Notes under the pieces: model-generated | What the model saw: only the letters and a program-made list of their open reading frames with translations | What the model was told of the DNA's origin: nothing | Databases searched by the model: none | Position numbers and translations under genes: made by a program | In this document: piece after piece, positions 50,837 through 62,035 of the stretch | How the letters are laid out: every line of letters starts with the position of its first letter | How positions within the stretch are numbered: position 1 is the stretch's first letter | Assembly (NCBI RefSeq): GCF_018320785.1 | Contig: NC_054867.1 | Location: 24,741,855-24,805,854, forward strand | Direction: 5' to 3' | Origin: Cheilinus undulatus | Lineage: Eukaryota > Chordata > Actinopteri > Labriformes > Labridae | DNA length: 64,000 nucleotides

Positions 50837-53800
50837 GAAAGCACCAAAACAGGACTTGAAGCATGACACATGGCTGTGTTTTGTGAAACTGTCGGGTTAG
50901 TCAGAGAAGTTTATGAAATTCCCTGAAGTCTGCAGACACAAACTGAGCGCTGTCTCACTCCAGCGAGTCATGCAAGCAGCGCGTAAACCTGTATAGGTTC
51001 ACTGGTGCAGGCATAGCGCCATATCTGCCATGAAGCCACGGCCACCAGTTGTGTAAAAACTCAGGACGAGTGCCTGTAAACATCACTGCATTAAGTTCTC
51101 TTCCCTTGTGATTTTCACGCCTTGTATCATGCATGTTACATTATGGTAACAGCGAAAACAAGTGCATTGTGCCACACAAATAGTTGTCCGTGTGAAACAC
51201 AGCACGCCGTGCAACACACGGCACGATGTCCAGGCTACAGCATGGGCATATATGGATACATGACTGATTTAAGTGAAGCCTCGAGGCAGATAATTTACCT
51301 TGAGGATATTTTTTAATCTAATCACTCGGGTAATTCGAGGAACTGTTTCAGCCCTAGGTCGATATTTTCCCTGATTTCACAATCTGTCCATCTCTGAAAA
51401 CAAGTAGTGGTATGGGAATGTATTTGGACACAAAAGTTGGACAACTGGACATTTTTTAACCTCAGCATGGTAGTGAGCAAATGTTTAGGAATCACAAAGG
51501 TTGTTACATGAGTTCAGACAGGAATATTTGACATAACCCAAACAATCTGAATGTCATTGTGGCACAGAGGGGAGAATCAAGGGATCACCAAACCTTTTAG
51601 TGGAAAAAATCTCTGACTTTCAACCTCCAAGTTAGGTACATAGAGTTAAAAAGCTCCCTCAGTTGTTGCCAAGCTCCTCTGTGTTTCCGGCGCACAGCTT
51701 TGCCAAGCAGCAAAATCTCTTGTTCTCCTGGCCACCTGCATTGTCATGTGACCTGACTTGTGGCCCTTAAGAATTACAGGCTACATTAACCTGAAGGTTT
51801 AGTCCACAGATCTGCTTGTGTTGCAAAGTAACAACCCAACTGAACTACTAACAGAGAATAGTCAATCTGAAATACAAATATAGACGAAGTTATGAGTAAA
51901 GATGCATTTCACAGTGCATTGGCTGTGTGGATAGTAACAGTGTTTAATGGAGCCTGACTATACAGCAGAGGAAATGCAGAGGAGCAAGGCTATCATTGCT
52001 TATGAGCATTATATCTTGGGACATGTAGGCATTTTGACCTATTATCAGCAAGGATCTGGTTGTAAAATACATATCATGCTATAAGGGTTACTATTCAGTT
52101 AATATTAATCAAAAGCATTCATACCATAATAGTGAGTGTCTGTGAGATAAGATGATGCTTGTTTCCACTTAGATTGTAATGTTGTCTCCTGTCAACATGA
52201 TCAATTTTTAAAATTTATTCAAAAACAGCTGAAATTCACTATTGTGAATGTATTGTTGCTGTTAGAGAAGCACAAATTGTGAAAATTATGGTCCAGTACT
52301 AAAATCATTGTTTAACACAGCAGATTAGTAGATGATGAGCTGCTACAACTGTTTTTCATAGCCTTTTTTGGTGAAACACTCCTTGTACGTTAACATTTTC
52401 TCTCCTGTTTGACCTTCCAGGACAGGCTGCCAAGAAGCATCCCCACAGCGTGATGCTGCCACCACTGTGATTCACAGTGTAGATAGTTGGTGCAGCATTT
52501 GGTGTCTGCCAAATGTGACATCTTGTATAATGGCCAGAAAGCACCATTGTGGTCTCATCCCCAGATTTATTCTTTTTAATAACCTTTTTTCTGAGTTGTT
52601 TGGAGTGTTCTTTTGTCTTCATGTTGTAATGGTAGCCAGGAATTCTGATTAACCAGTGACTGGACCTTCCAGATATAGCTGTCTTTATACTACAATCACT
52701 TGGTAATATCTGGTTGAATTAGGCCTCCTGCCAGCTTGTCTACTTTGTTTCTTTTCTGCAACAATGAAACTCAAAATAGATATCACACAGTCCAGTTAAT
52801 ATCTCGGCCCCCTCAAATCCTTTAATCCAGCATCAGAGGCTGGCTTTACAGAGCTTCATGTGCAAGATCAGAGCCCAAAGTGCCTGACCTCCTCTTCTGA
52901 AGTTTTGTGTGTGTAAACACGACTGAAGCAGAAAGGTTAAGGCCCAGAACAGAGCGAATAATGAGCTCATTGTGTTGGCATCTGACCTCTGAGAGAGGAC
53001 TTTACTGAGCTCTCACCCAGCAGCACTGAGTATTAGTGAGTATATCTGTGTGTCAGCTATGTGCGCACTTTTTAAAGTTGAATCTACAGACAGACCTTGA
53101 ACGTTAGATTAGATGGAGCCTTTTCAAAGCACATATCAGTCCTTGGATGCAACCCTGGTTACAGCATGAGGTCATGTCTGGTTTGTGAGGCCACATCCTG
53201 GTGGCTCAGACTTTTATCTCATAAGTTTTTGCTGACTTATAATCTTGTCTTGTCTCTCTCTTCAGTGTTCCCTCCTGCTCTTCTGTTTTCCTCATCACAG
53301 AGCAGGACACAGTAGCTTTACTTTCCTTTACCTGTCACCTGATCTATCCTGCATATTCATTCTCTATTCTTGACTCAGAACCAGCCTTTGCTACACTGAC
53401 TTGCTTTTCTTTGCAGTTGTTTATGTTTAGGTTTCAGTCTCATTGAACTGTAGCAGGTCATGTCAGCATCTGCTCAGTCAGGGCTATAGAGGAACAGATG
53501 TTTAAAACACTCTGCTGGTTAAATTGAATGCAGATCTATGAGAAGCAGGCAGATCATTTATAAAGGCTTGATCCAGGAGGACAGGACACCGTGAAACTTT
53601 TAGTGGGAATAAGGCCGTTCACACTGTAAATGGACAATTTATTTATTTATGTTTTGACTTGGTTACATTTTATATCTCTTCTCTGTCTATTCAGACTGTC
53701 TGCAAAGTGATCAAATCCAGATTAAAAGGGTTTCTCAGGGTTAAATCTCAGAGTTAATATGATATGGCATAGCTCAACTGATAAAAGATGACATTGTGTA

Positions 53801-56800
53801 GATTTTAGAAATCTAATTTGGGAAAAGACAAACTATCCCTACTCAAAACATCTTTCTGACTCCTGTGATATAATGGCTTTAACAGATTTCCCTGCCTTTT
53901 CATCTCGGGTCAACTCTTGTAGTGTTGTGTCACGAGTTACCCTGAAACTCCCTTCCCTATCCACCAAAAGTCAACTTAGGTCTATCACCCTTTAAAAGAG
54001 TAATGACATAAAGTTAACCATGGAAAAAGGAACTTGTTAGGAAAAGGAAATAAGGGAACACAAGATGCAGATGACGGCTGACTTGTCCACTCAGCTATCT
54101 GAGAGGTTTTATATAATAACAGGTAAAGGAGCAGTGGGGGATTTATTTACTTTACATCACTGTGGCTGCAGGAAATGTTGCAGTGGCTTAACTAAAGTGT
54201 GCTGAAAGGGACAATAAAGCATGTCATTAATTATGATTAAAAATAAATTAATACAATAATTAAGGATTTTAATTGCGCTCAATATATTAATGCTGTGTTA
54301 GCATGCTAATGTTGGCATTTAGCACCAAGTGCCACTCTGCTTAAATGCAGTCCTTGGTGCTGCAGTGGGACAGTACTATATCCAATATTTAATACCGTTA
54401 AACTTTTCCCAAACTTCACATCACTGTTACAGAAGACAGTATGACCTCACCACGTGATTTAAAAAATCATATTATTAAAGAAGAAATTCAAAACAAATAA
54501 CCAAGTAGAGCAGTGAGTAGAATTGAATTGGCTTCAAATTGTTTTGTTTGGCTTCAATTTGTTTTGTTTTGTTTTTTTGATACACATTTTATATAGCATT
54601 TTTTTTTACATGACATACAGTGCATTCAGAAATATGGAAGAGGATTAGGGCCACTGAAAAAAAAAACTTTTACTTGTGAGAAAAAAGTAGAATTCTGAGA
54701 TTAAAGTCAGAATTCTGACATCAAAATCAGAAGACTTTTACCTAAGAATTTGACTTTTACCCCAGAATTATGACTTTTTTTCTCAGAATTTTGATTTTTT
54801 TCTCAGAATAAAACCTTTTTTTCTGAGAATTAAGACTTTAATCCCAGGATTCTGACTTTTTTCTTATCATTCTGTTTTTTAATCTCAAACTTCTGACTTT
54901 AATCTTGGAATTCTTACTTTACCACAGAATTCTGACTTTTTCTCATAATTCTGACTTTTTTCCTTATCATTCTGACTTTATTCTCATAGTTCTGACTTAA
55001 ATCTCAGAATCCGTTTTTTTTTTCTCAGAATTCCGTTTTTTCCTCAGAATTCCGTTTTTTCCTCAGAATTCTGACTTTATTCTCAAAATTCTGACTGTAA
55101 TCTCATAATTTTGACTTTCTTCTCAGAATCCTTACTTTAATCGATCTCAGAATTAGATAAAAAAAATAGTGCATCTCAAAAAAAAAAATTTCAGTGGCCC
55201 TTATCCTCTTCCGTACAGAAAGTATTCAACCCCCTTCACTTTTTCATTTTTCTTATGAAACAGCCTGATGCTGCAGTCTAAGACATGCCTAATACCCAAT
55301 CATGACAAATTAAAACAATTAGTAAACAATTATTACAATTTATTTAAAAATAAAGCCTACTGAGCTAGGCGTATGGCAGAGTGGCTAGACAGAAGTCTCT
55401 CTTCAGTGCAAAACATATTAAAGCCCCCTGACTTTCCCATGAAGTGTGTAGCAAACTCTAAATAAGTTTTCATGTGTTATGCAGTGAGAAGAGGCTTCTG
55501 CCTACCCACTCTGCAGTGATGGTTGTCCTTCTGGAACTTTGTCTCATCTCCACACGAGATCTCTGGAGCTCAGTCAGAGTGACCATTGGGTTCTCATTCA
55601 CCTCTTACCAAGGCACTTCTCCCCGGATTGCTCAGTTTGTCTGATAGACCAGCTCTTGGAAGAGCCCTGGTAGTGTACAACTTCCACTTGAGAATTATGG
55701 AGGAAGGGAGCCTTTAATGCAGCATTTTGGTAGCTTTGCAACAATCAGGATTGTTTGACATTATGGCTTGGTCTTTACTCTGTATGGTCAGCTGTGAGAC
55801 CTTCTATAAAGAGGTGTGTGCCTTTCCAAATCATGTCCAATCAATTTTATTTACCACCGATAGACTCCAATCAAGGTATAGAAACATCTCAGCTAGATTT
55901 AGAGGAAATGAGAAACATCAGAGCTAAATTCAAAGTGTTTTGGGGTCTAAATGCTTATGCAAATGTGATTTTTAATTTTTTTATATTTAGCAAATTTGCA
56001 AAGATGTCTAAAATTCAGTTTCCACTTTGACCTGATGGGGTACTGAGTGTTGATGATTGATAATATATGATTTTTTGGACTGTAGTATCTAACTGCAAAA
56101 TAAGACAAAATAATACATTCTGAATGTACTGTAATAGAAGGGATACCCTGGGTTATGGTATTAGCATAATACGTACAGCGCTGTTGGCAGCTAAATTAGG
56201 ATGTTTTGTCCAAATCCCCTGAAACAGGAGCCAACAGCCTTCTGTATGTTAATATTCCATGTGGTAAGAGTTAGATAAGCATGTTATAAATCTTAGACTT
56301 CATTATCTTTCTCTGCACTAATTAATGGCAAAACAACAAGACACTACACTGATATTAAATGAGCATCCTAAGGAGCCAGTCTTAACTTTCAAATCCATGT
56401 TATGATCTTGAAAAAAGCACAGATGACACGGCTAAAACTGGGAAGAAGGCTTGAACAGCATTAAGAACAGTTAGCATAACAGGACACATCATGCTTTGAA
56501 TAGGTGAACAGATGAACTGATTATCAATCAATAAGTTGTTGAGCAATGAAATGATCAAAAGCAGAAAGAAAATATGAATGCAGCTGGGTGTGATGAAATG
56601 ATTCATGTGGATGATGGATGGAAAGTTGTGTTCACAGACTTGGACAGAGGGGGCAGACCCGTTTCCACTGGACATATTTACAAAGAGTTTCCACCGGGCA
56701 GACCTGGCTGTGTCCTGTGGCTTTTACAGAGCTGTGCAGACGCTACAGGGCTGGGCTCACCTTGTAAACATGTCTGCCCCAGCAGCACAGGAGAAGAGGG

Positions 56801-59800
56801 GAGAAACCTTCCTCTGACTCCAAACACTGTGAGCTTTGGCTGAGCCTCGCTCAAGTGACCAAACACTTGAACTTCACTTCATATGAATAGGCTGGAATGT
56901 TGTTTGCAGTCAGAGATCTTGTGAAATAAAAGTTCAAGTTTACATAGTAAACTGTGCTATTATTATGTTGTGACATTTTTAAATTTTAGAGTATTAATAG
57001 TCTGAATGGTTAGCTCAGTCTACATTTTAATGTAAGAGTGTGATTGTGGGTACATGTGTTTGTACATGTGTGTTCCTGCTGTGCTTAGGACATCATTTAT
57101 TGTCTTGTTCTCCAGCTCAGCTTTGTCGTTTAAGCAGGAATGTAGGTCACACACGCGGAGTGCATCCAAATGGCCGAGTTACATTGGACAGTAAGGACAA
57201 TTCATTCTGTCTACTGGCTTGTCTGTTGAGCAAGTGACAGAAACACATGCACAAAACTGTTTATTTTAGCCTAAACTCTGAACATGTATATATTCTTACC
57301 AATATGTTTATTAAGTCTTCAACATTTTTGAGAAATTACAAATAATCAGGGCTGGAAATAGCAGGATAACTCATGATACAAGGCAATACGAAACAAAATT
57401 ATGTAATAAGATGTAACACATTACGAAACGGCACAATACGATATGATACGATACACTGGATCTCTGGAGCTCAGTCATAGTGACCATTGGGTTCCTGGTC
57501 AACTCTCTTACTAAGGCTCTTCTCCTCTGATTGCTCGGTTTGGCTGGGTGACCAGCTCTTGGAAGAGTCCTGGTCATGCCAAACCTGTCAAACTAATCTT
57601 ACACGCTGTATATCAATGGAAACTGTATATGAATTAAAAAAAAAAAACCATTGTGGATTAATTTACACAAATTTCCCTTTTGTTTTTTAATTCTGTAGTT
57701 CACCTTCAAAGTGCGGACCATGGGTTCACTTTCACTGGCCTGGGTGGGAGATGGTTCTGGGGTAAGTTTGTTTACATGAGTGTAAATAAAGTAAAAGGCT
57801 AAAAAATGTGCCAAATGCCACAGATTGTTTCATCACTCCTTTTCTTTTCTATCAGGTGCTTCTGGTGTTGACCACATTTCAGGTCCCGCTGTTCATGATG
57901 CGTTTCGGTCAGTCCAATCTCTACAGGAGGTGAGAAATTCCTCTCAGCTGAAGTCATTCTGAGCAGGAATCAGGCAGCAACATTTTTTCATTGCTGTTTT
58001 CTGAGGGTCTAACTGCATCTGTGTCACTTTTTGCTAGTGAAGACTACGGGAAGACATTCAAGGATGTGACTCACCTGATCAACCACACCTTCATCCAGAC
58101 AGAGTTTGGCATTGCCATCAGTCCTGACCACTCTGGGAAAGTGAGCACCAACAGAAAAATGTTCCTTTTGGGTTTTTTTACAGCCTTACATTTAGATTTA
58201 TATTTGTGGCTAAAATTGTTCATATTTTAAGTAAATCATAGCATTCCCCTTTGTTTTTCATTCTAGGTGATGCTCACTGGGGATGTCTCAGAGATTGGTG
58301 GCTTCAGACTGTTTCGCTCTCAGGACTTTGGATTGACTTTTGTTCCGACGGACCTGCCATTTGAGCCTCTCATTCAGATGCTGTACAACCCGGCAGACTG
58401 CAATGTGCTGCTGACGCTCAGCATTACGGTAACAACTCTCATGTTGACTAAACCACACCTCCAGTCTTGTAGAATTTTTGTTGACAGCCGGCCTTAATTG
58501 GATGTCTGGCTTCTATTTCAAGCCACTGAACTCTCAATAAGGCTTAAGTGAACACTCAGAAGTCAAGGAGTGCTTTCTCATTGACTGACTAAGCCGTTTT
58601 CCCTCCAGCTGGACCTGTGGCTCTCTGAGGACTTTGGTGCCACCTGGAGGAAGATTGATGAAGGTGTTTGTTTGGTCAGATGGTAAGTACAATACAAACA
58701 TGGAATTACGTCAATAGGTTAATACGTTTGAAACTTTACCTTTAACCAGATGGGATGCTTTAAAGGCATACATTAGAGGACAGAGTTTTTGTTATGCAAG
58801 TTTTAAATCAAATTAATTTAAACAGCAAATATTAGAAATTGAAAAAGAAATAAAAGCCTTAGAAAATAACATTTAGTACACATGCAAGCTAATATACTCA
58901 GAGCCCAATGCGATGAACTATTTGTAAACAAAGCTTTAAATAATCTAAACAACTTGAAACAGTCATTCTTTGACCTAGGTGAAAAGGCTGGTAAACGACT
59001 TGCCTGGTGGGTAAAAGCTCTACAGAATGATAAAACTATTCATGAGCTGGAGAACTCAAACGACACTATTATTACAGACCCAAGAGAAATAAATGGAGCA
59101 TTTAAAATGTACTACAAAAAATTCTACATGTCAGATCTGTCTACTGATAAGAACATACAAAATAACTTTCTTGATCGGCTTGATTTTCCACAATTGTTAT
59201 CAGAGGAACAACAAAATTTGGACAAGCCTATCCAACGCTCTGAACTACATGACGCCCTTGCATGTATGAAGAGTGGGAAAGCTGCAGGCCCCGATGGGCT
59301 TTCCATACAAGACCTTTAAAGATGGGCTGCTTCCAGTGATGCCCCAGCCATCACTGTATAATCGCTTTAGGATGAAAATTTAATTATCAATTAGGGACAA
59401 AAGTGGAGACTGAGCTGTCCATCGTCATCGGATGTGAGAAAGCTTTTTCAGCTTTCACACAGCCTACATGTGCTTCTTTGTTTTTGTATAACAGCATGTG
59501 TGTCATTTATTTGTCCATTGTTGTTATCCCAGCTGTCTCTCTTAAAACCGCTCTGATCATTCTGCTTTTTATTTGAGTTCACACAAGGTTGTGGTGTCAG
59601 CCTGGGGTTGTTAGCGGTGCATTGTGGGAACACTTTGATAGTCCTGCGTGACCACAGCTGTCATTTAGGCCCCAAACCTAAATTGACTGCAGAGTGAGGG
59701 AGCCACAGCTGCTGTCAGAGCCAATCATGAGTCAGCAGTAGCATTCTTATGCAGCCCGCAGTCCTTGAACTAGCAGAATCTCTGCAGTGTGAAAACCTTG

Positions 59801-60282
59801 TTCCCCTGTGGCAGCGAATAAAACCAGAGCGGGTTAGAGTGTGGCCTGAGGGGTTAATGTGCACCCCACTCACACTTAGAAGAAACCAAAACTGTTATCT
59901 GTCATCTCTACAAATTCCAAAAAATGGATTTACATTTGTAGTCAAACAACTTTCACATGTCTAAGCATAATTAGATTTTTTTCCCCTGTAAGGGTCTAAT
60001 TATGGTTTCTTCTTCTTCCAGGGGCCAAAAAAACAGCATTTACTTTACTACAAACTACAATGGATCATGCAGTAAGTGAAGTCAATATTTTCACCAATGT
60101 ATAATGAAACAAATAATATCCATGCATCCATTAATCACTCTTTCTTTTTGTTAGCTGATAGAGGAGAGTTAGAGTTAAGGAAGACAACAGACTACGGTCG
60201 AAGTTTTAAAACCATTGCAACACGAGTTTACTCTTTTGTACTTGGAGGGCGCTTTGTGTTTGCTTCAATCATGACTGGCACG
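42831..60282 (+). CDS. sort1: Sortilin 1, N-terminal 298 codons (partial, 8 exons in window)
   Basis: Type I VPS10-domain receptor that sorts hydrolases, lipoproteins and pro-neurotrophins between Golgi, endosomes and surface. Exons in window: 42831-43070, 57699-57761, 57856-57929, 58038-58140, 58267-58428, 58609-58682, 60022-60071, 60155-60282. All join in phase; the last ends in phase 0 and the next exon lies beyond the window. The signal peptide (about 1-19, [13 protein letters not shown]) is followed by a propeptide with a dibasic WRR|S site at 54-56 aligned with the human furin site. The propeller begins with [20 protein letters not shown], parallel to human, and shows Asp-boxes [24 protein letters not shown] and TTDYGRSF plus [14 protein letters not shown]. 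The ten-bladed propeller continues off the window, as do the 10CC modules, TM helix and tail. ATG 42831 is chosen because the frame is open upstream but has no earlier ATG. Confidence 0.95.
45100..45765 (-). mobile_element. 5'-truncated LINE, L2/Rex-like, reverse transcriptase C-terminus
   Basis: On the - strand, 45174-45527 translates to the end of a non-LTR reverse transcriptase ([33 protein letters not shown], then [11 protein letters not shown]), as in fish CR1/L2/Rex-type ORF2. Upstream fragments in other frames still read [16 protein letters not shown]. The 3' end carries CCCAGCGGGGATAATTATAG and then a (TATTG)n tail at about 45103-45128, a typical microsatellite-like LINE tail. It is truncated at its 5' end, and frame changes split the remaining coding part. 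Confidence 0.8.
46796..47181. mobile_element. MITE with TTAA target duplication (piggyBac-like)
   Basis: The 386-bp element has 15-bp inverted ends AGGTGCAGTGTGTAA / TTACACACTGCACCT and is flanked on both sides by TTAA (46792-46795 and 47182-47185). TTAA targets are typical of piggyBac and a few other superfamilies. Inside, at about 46905-46935, lies (ACAAT)n with GACTTTATTTATCC, the inverted 3' tip of an L2-like LINE that apparently landed in it. Confidence 0.7.
47411..47854. mobile_element. hAT-like element fragment, relative of the 62036 element
   Basis: It aligns in order with 62095-63242 outside that copy's nested insertion. Shared words are AAATTGCAGAAG, ATCATGCAATCAT, AATTCCCTTCAATAC-type sequence, AATTTGCAATACG, GTTCAGCCCTAG and the end CCCAAATCGTTCAGCCCTA. 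The left end is missing, so no target duplication can be read. Confidence 0.65.
47986..49122. mobile_element. 1.1-kb element with about 27-bp inverted repeats, family not recognised
   Basis: The left end AATTGACCTATGGCTAAGCC with ACGCCC is mirrored at the right by GGGCGGGACTTAGCCATAGG with CCAATT. The interior near 48060-48300 reads for about 80 codons with little interruption, including a segment resembling [13 protein letters not shown] and YINHFIV. I cannot assign this to a known family with confidence. No clear target duplication was found. AACGTTAGCTAACG-type palindromes lie near 48635-48680. Confidence 0.5.
50104..50678. mobile_element. Tc1-type MITE (copy B)
   Basis: A 575-bp relative of the copy at 19175-19716, with CAGTGCTTAATAAATTTATT at the left, TTAAGCACTG at the right, and TA on both sides (50102-50103, 50679-50680). 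It is longer than copy A mainly because of a small internal expansion at about 50209-50243 made of TGAAATGAAATGTTTT units. Confidence 0.85.
50805..50834. repeat. (GA)n microsatellite
   Basis: About fifteen uninterrupted GA units lie within the hAT-like element of sort1 intron 1. Confidence 0.9.
52340..52740 (-). mobile_element. Tc1-like transposase fragment
   Basis: On the - strand it reads parts of a Tc1 transposase ([20 protein letters not shown], then [15 protein letters not shown]), the segment holding the second catalytic Asp region. The DNA aligns with 60999-61400 of the larger element at the right end. Landmarks are AAGCATCCCCACAGC, TGCCACCACTGTG, TTTGGTGTCT and CCAGTGACTGGAC. Both flanks of the original element are missing. 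Confidence 0.8.
54618..56131. mobile_element. Non-autonomous Tc1-like element, itself interrupted
   Basis: The left end CAGTGCATTCAGAAA..GTATTC is matched at the right by ATACATTCTGAATGTACTG. TA flanks both sides (54616-54617, 56132-56133). After the nested insertion at 54633-55215, the left end resumes with GTATTCAACCCCCTTCAC, the usual continuation of this Tc1 end. No transposase can be read. The interior (AGCTCAGTCAGAGTGACCAT..) matches a fragment at 57456-57590. Confidence 0.75.
54633..55215. mobile_element. TIR element with internal minisatellite, nested in a Tc1-like end
   Basis: The 583-bp insertion has near-perfect inverted ends (left TATGGAAGAGGATTAGGGCC then ACTGAAA; right, inward, TACGGAAGAGGATAAGGGCC then ACTGAAA). 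It is flanked by the direct repeat CAGAAA at 54627-54632 and 55216-55221. The interior is almost entirely a degenerate minisatellite of units like TCTCAGAATTCTGACTTT, in which GAATTC-type palindromes recur. It has no coding capacity, and I cannot name the superfamily. Confidence 0.75.
57456..57590. mobile_element. Fragment related to the Tc1-like element at 54618-56131
   Basis: GGATCTCTGGAGCTCAGTCA, TAGTGACCATTGGGTTC, GACCAGCTCTTGGAAGAG and CCTGGT align in order with 55557-55675. It is preceded by a degenerate ATACGAT-rich patch at about 57380-57455. It lies just before sort1 exon 2. Confidence 0.7.
58742..59330 (+). mobile_element. L1-like LINE ORF2 fragment in sort1 intron 6
   Basis: A 145-codon open frame (58882-59319) contains [29 protein letters not shown] and [12 protein letters not shown], the block leading into the reverse transcriptase of L1-type ORF2. 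Just upstream, interrupted sequence still reads IRGQSF and [12 protein letters not shown] of the same protein. It is truncated at both ends; the right end breaks shortly after GPDGLS. It lies between good sort1 splice sites and is not an exon. Confidence 0.8.
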
Positions 60283-60394
60283 GTATGTGTTTGTGTGTCT
60301 GGAAGGGCATTCATCTGAAATAAGTGTCATGTTTTTGTGAATTTGCGGCTTTCTTTTCTGATGCATTGAATATTTATATTTACATTGCCTATAT

Positions 60395-61558
60395 AATGTA
60401 TTCACCTCCTTGGATGTTTTACCCTTTTATTGATTTTATAATGGTCAATATAATTAGGCCTTTTTGACCAAAAAAATTCAAAAATAATGCTCTTTAATGT
60501 TGAAGTGAAAACAGATTTCTACAAAGTAATGTCATTTAAATACAAATTTTTAATGTGAAATAAGTGACTGCATTAATATTCACCCCCTCAAGTCAGTATT
60601 TAGTAGATGCACCTTTGGCTGCAATCACAGCTCTGAGTCTGCCTGAGTAGGTCTCAATCAGGCTTGCACATTTGGACACTGCAATTTAACTCCGTTCTTC
60701 TTTGCAAAACTGCTCAAATGCTGTGAGGTTGCACAGGGATTGGGAGCGAACAACCCTTTTCAAGTCCAGACACGAATTCTGTATTAGATTGAGGTCTGGC
60801 CTTTGACTCGGCCACTCCAGAACATTCACCTTGTTGTCTCTAAAACATTTCTGTGTAGTTTTCGCTTGTATGCTTTGGGTCATTGACTTTCTGGAAAATA
60901 AAGATTCTCCCAGTCTTTTGCAGTCTGAGTCAGATTGTCCTTCAGGATTTTCCTATGTTTTTCTGCATTCATTTTACCCTCTACCTTTACAAGCCTTCCA
61001 TGACCGACTGCTGAGAAGCATCCCTACAGCATGATGATGCCACCACTGTGCTTCACAGTGGGGGATGGTGTGTTTGTGGTGATGTGCAGTGTTTGGTGTC
61101 TTCCAAACATGGTGTCTTGTTTGATGGCAAAAAGCACCACTTTGGTCTCATCAGATAAAAGAACTTTGTTCCACTTGATCATGGAGTCTCCCGCATGCCT
61201 TTTGTTGACCTTTTCTATTAGTTTTTTGGAGTGTTCTTTCATCTTCATGGTGTAATGGTTGCCAGGAACACTCATTAACCAGTGACTGGACCTCCCAGAA
61301 ACAGGTGTCTTGATACTAAAATCACTTGAGACACATTCACTGCACTCAGGTGAATCCTGTTTCACTAACTGTGAGACTATTAGCACCAACTATAGGACTT
61401 CTGTTGAATTAGGTCAGTCACTTTACAGGGGGTGAATATGTATGCAATCACTTAATTACATATTTTTGTTTAATTCACATTACTTTGTATTATTCTGTTT
61501 CTAATTTGATACCAAAGAGGGTTTTTTCCTACTTTTTGTCAACAAAGCCAAATTGTAT
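60395..61558 (-). mobile_element. Tc1-like transposon with long subterminal inverted repeats
   Basis: The two ends share long imperfect inverted repeats of roughly 150-200 bp. TACAAAGTAATGTCATTTAA...GTGACTGCATTAATATTCAC with CCCCT on the left mirrors the right end read inward (TACAAAGTAATGTGAATTAA...GTGATTGCATACATATTCAC with CCCC). The transposase reads on the - strand in pieces. 61024-61389 includes LLSDETK (a catalytic Asp) and PTVKHSGGIIML; 60686-60883 includes WPSQRPDLNLIQN. Frame changes separate the pieces, so it is inactive. It lies downstream of the last visible sort1 exon. Confidence 0.8.
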
Positions 61559-61562
61559 TGAC

Positions 61563-61793
61563 TAGGGCTGTCGCGGTACACCGGTATTGGCGATAACTGT
61601 GGTATTAAAAAATAAAATGTCAATATCATGTTAAAAATGTGCATATGATAATATTGTGTAAATGATCCAGTGCTCCTCCAGCGCTGTCATGAGCCTTGAA
61701 CATTTTTAATAAGTCCATCAATGTAACAGATCAACTCCTGCACTCCTCTAACTTCTGCACCCCTCGTTCGTGAAACCGTCCAGCCTCACTTCG

Positions 61794-61839
<46 letters not shown>

Positions 61840-62035
61840 CGTGCCAGCGGCATACGCACACTGGGAGCCCAGCAAGATGTTTAGAGAAAAAAAACTTTTC
61901 TTTTTCCTCGTTCAAACGGCTTTTAATGGACAGGATGTAGAGATAAAGCCCTGCGTTGAACAGCTGACACCCTACCTGCCCATTCCCCCTGATTTCCTGG
62001 TCATTAACACCTGCCTGTGCAGTGTGTGTCATTTC
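61563..62035. mobile_element. Probable hAT-like fragment with (CT)n tract
   Basis: It begins TAGGGCTGTCGCGGTACACC, followed by CGGTATT and GATAACTGTGGTATT, a start shared by a common fish repeat. It contains a (CT)n run at 61796-61835. No matching right end is visible before the next element begins at 62036. Confidence 0.4.
61796..61835. repeat. (CT)n microsatellite
   Basis: About twenty uninterrupted CT units. Confidence 0.9.

Larger units (their letters stand above)
49314..51356. mobile_element. hAT-like element carrying a Tc1 MITE and a GA microsatellite
   Basis: The left end TAGGGCTGCAGTAATCGATT and right end GTAATTCGAGGAACTGTTTC with AGCCCTA are related inverted repeats of a fish hAT-type family, with AATCGAT-rich subterminal sequence. 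I could not match an 8-bp target duplication, so ends or flanks have decayed. No transposase remnant is evident. A Tc1 MITE (50104-50678) sits inside. Confidence 0.55.
43071..57698 (+). other. sort1: sort1 intron 1 (14.6 kb)
   Basis: The intron lies between the signal-peptide exon and the first propeller exon. It is the main transposon trap in the window; its elements are listed separately. Segments where I recognise nothing firm are about 43080-44340, 44400-45100, 45770-46790, 51360-52330 and 52740-54610. A Tc1-type end (TAGTACTGTGCAGAACCTTT) starts near 44348 and a GTCGACTA-rich repeat lies at about 43330-43390. Confidence 0.8.

Noticed and set aside
54660-55200. Regularly spaced repeats that might suggest a CRISPR array
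   Set aside because: The units are degenerate, without unique spacers, and lie between inverted repeats of a transposon in a fish genome. It is a minisatellite.
56574-56843. Open frame reading [16 protein letters not shown], at first thought a sort1 exon
   Set aside because: It has no match to sortilin, and exon 1 joins exon 2 in phase without it. The opposite strand is equally open.
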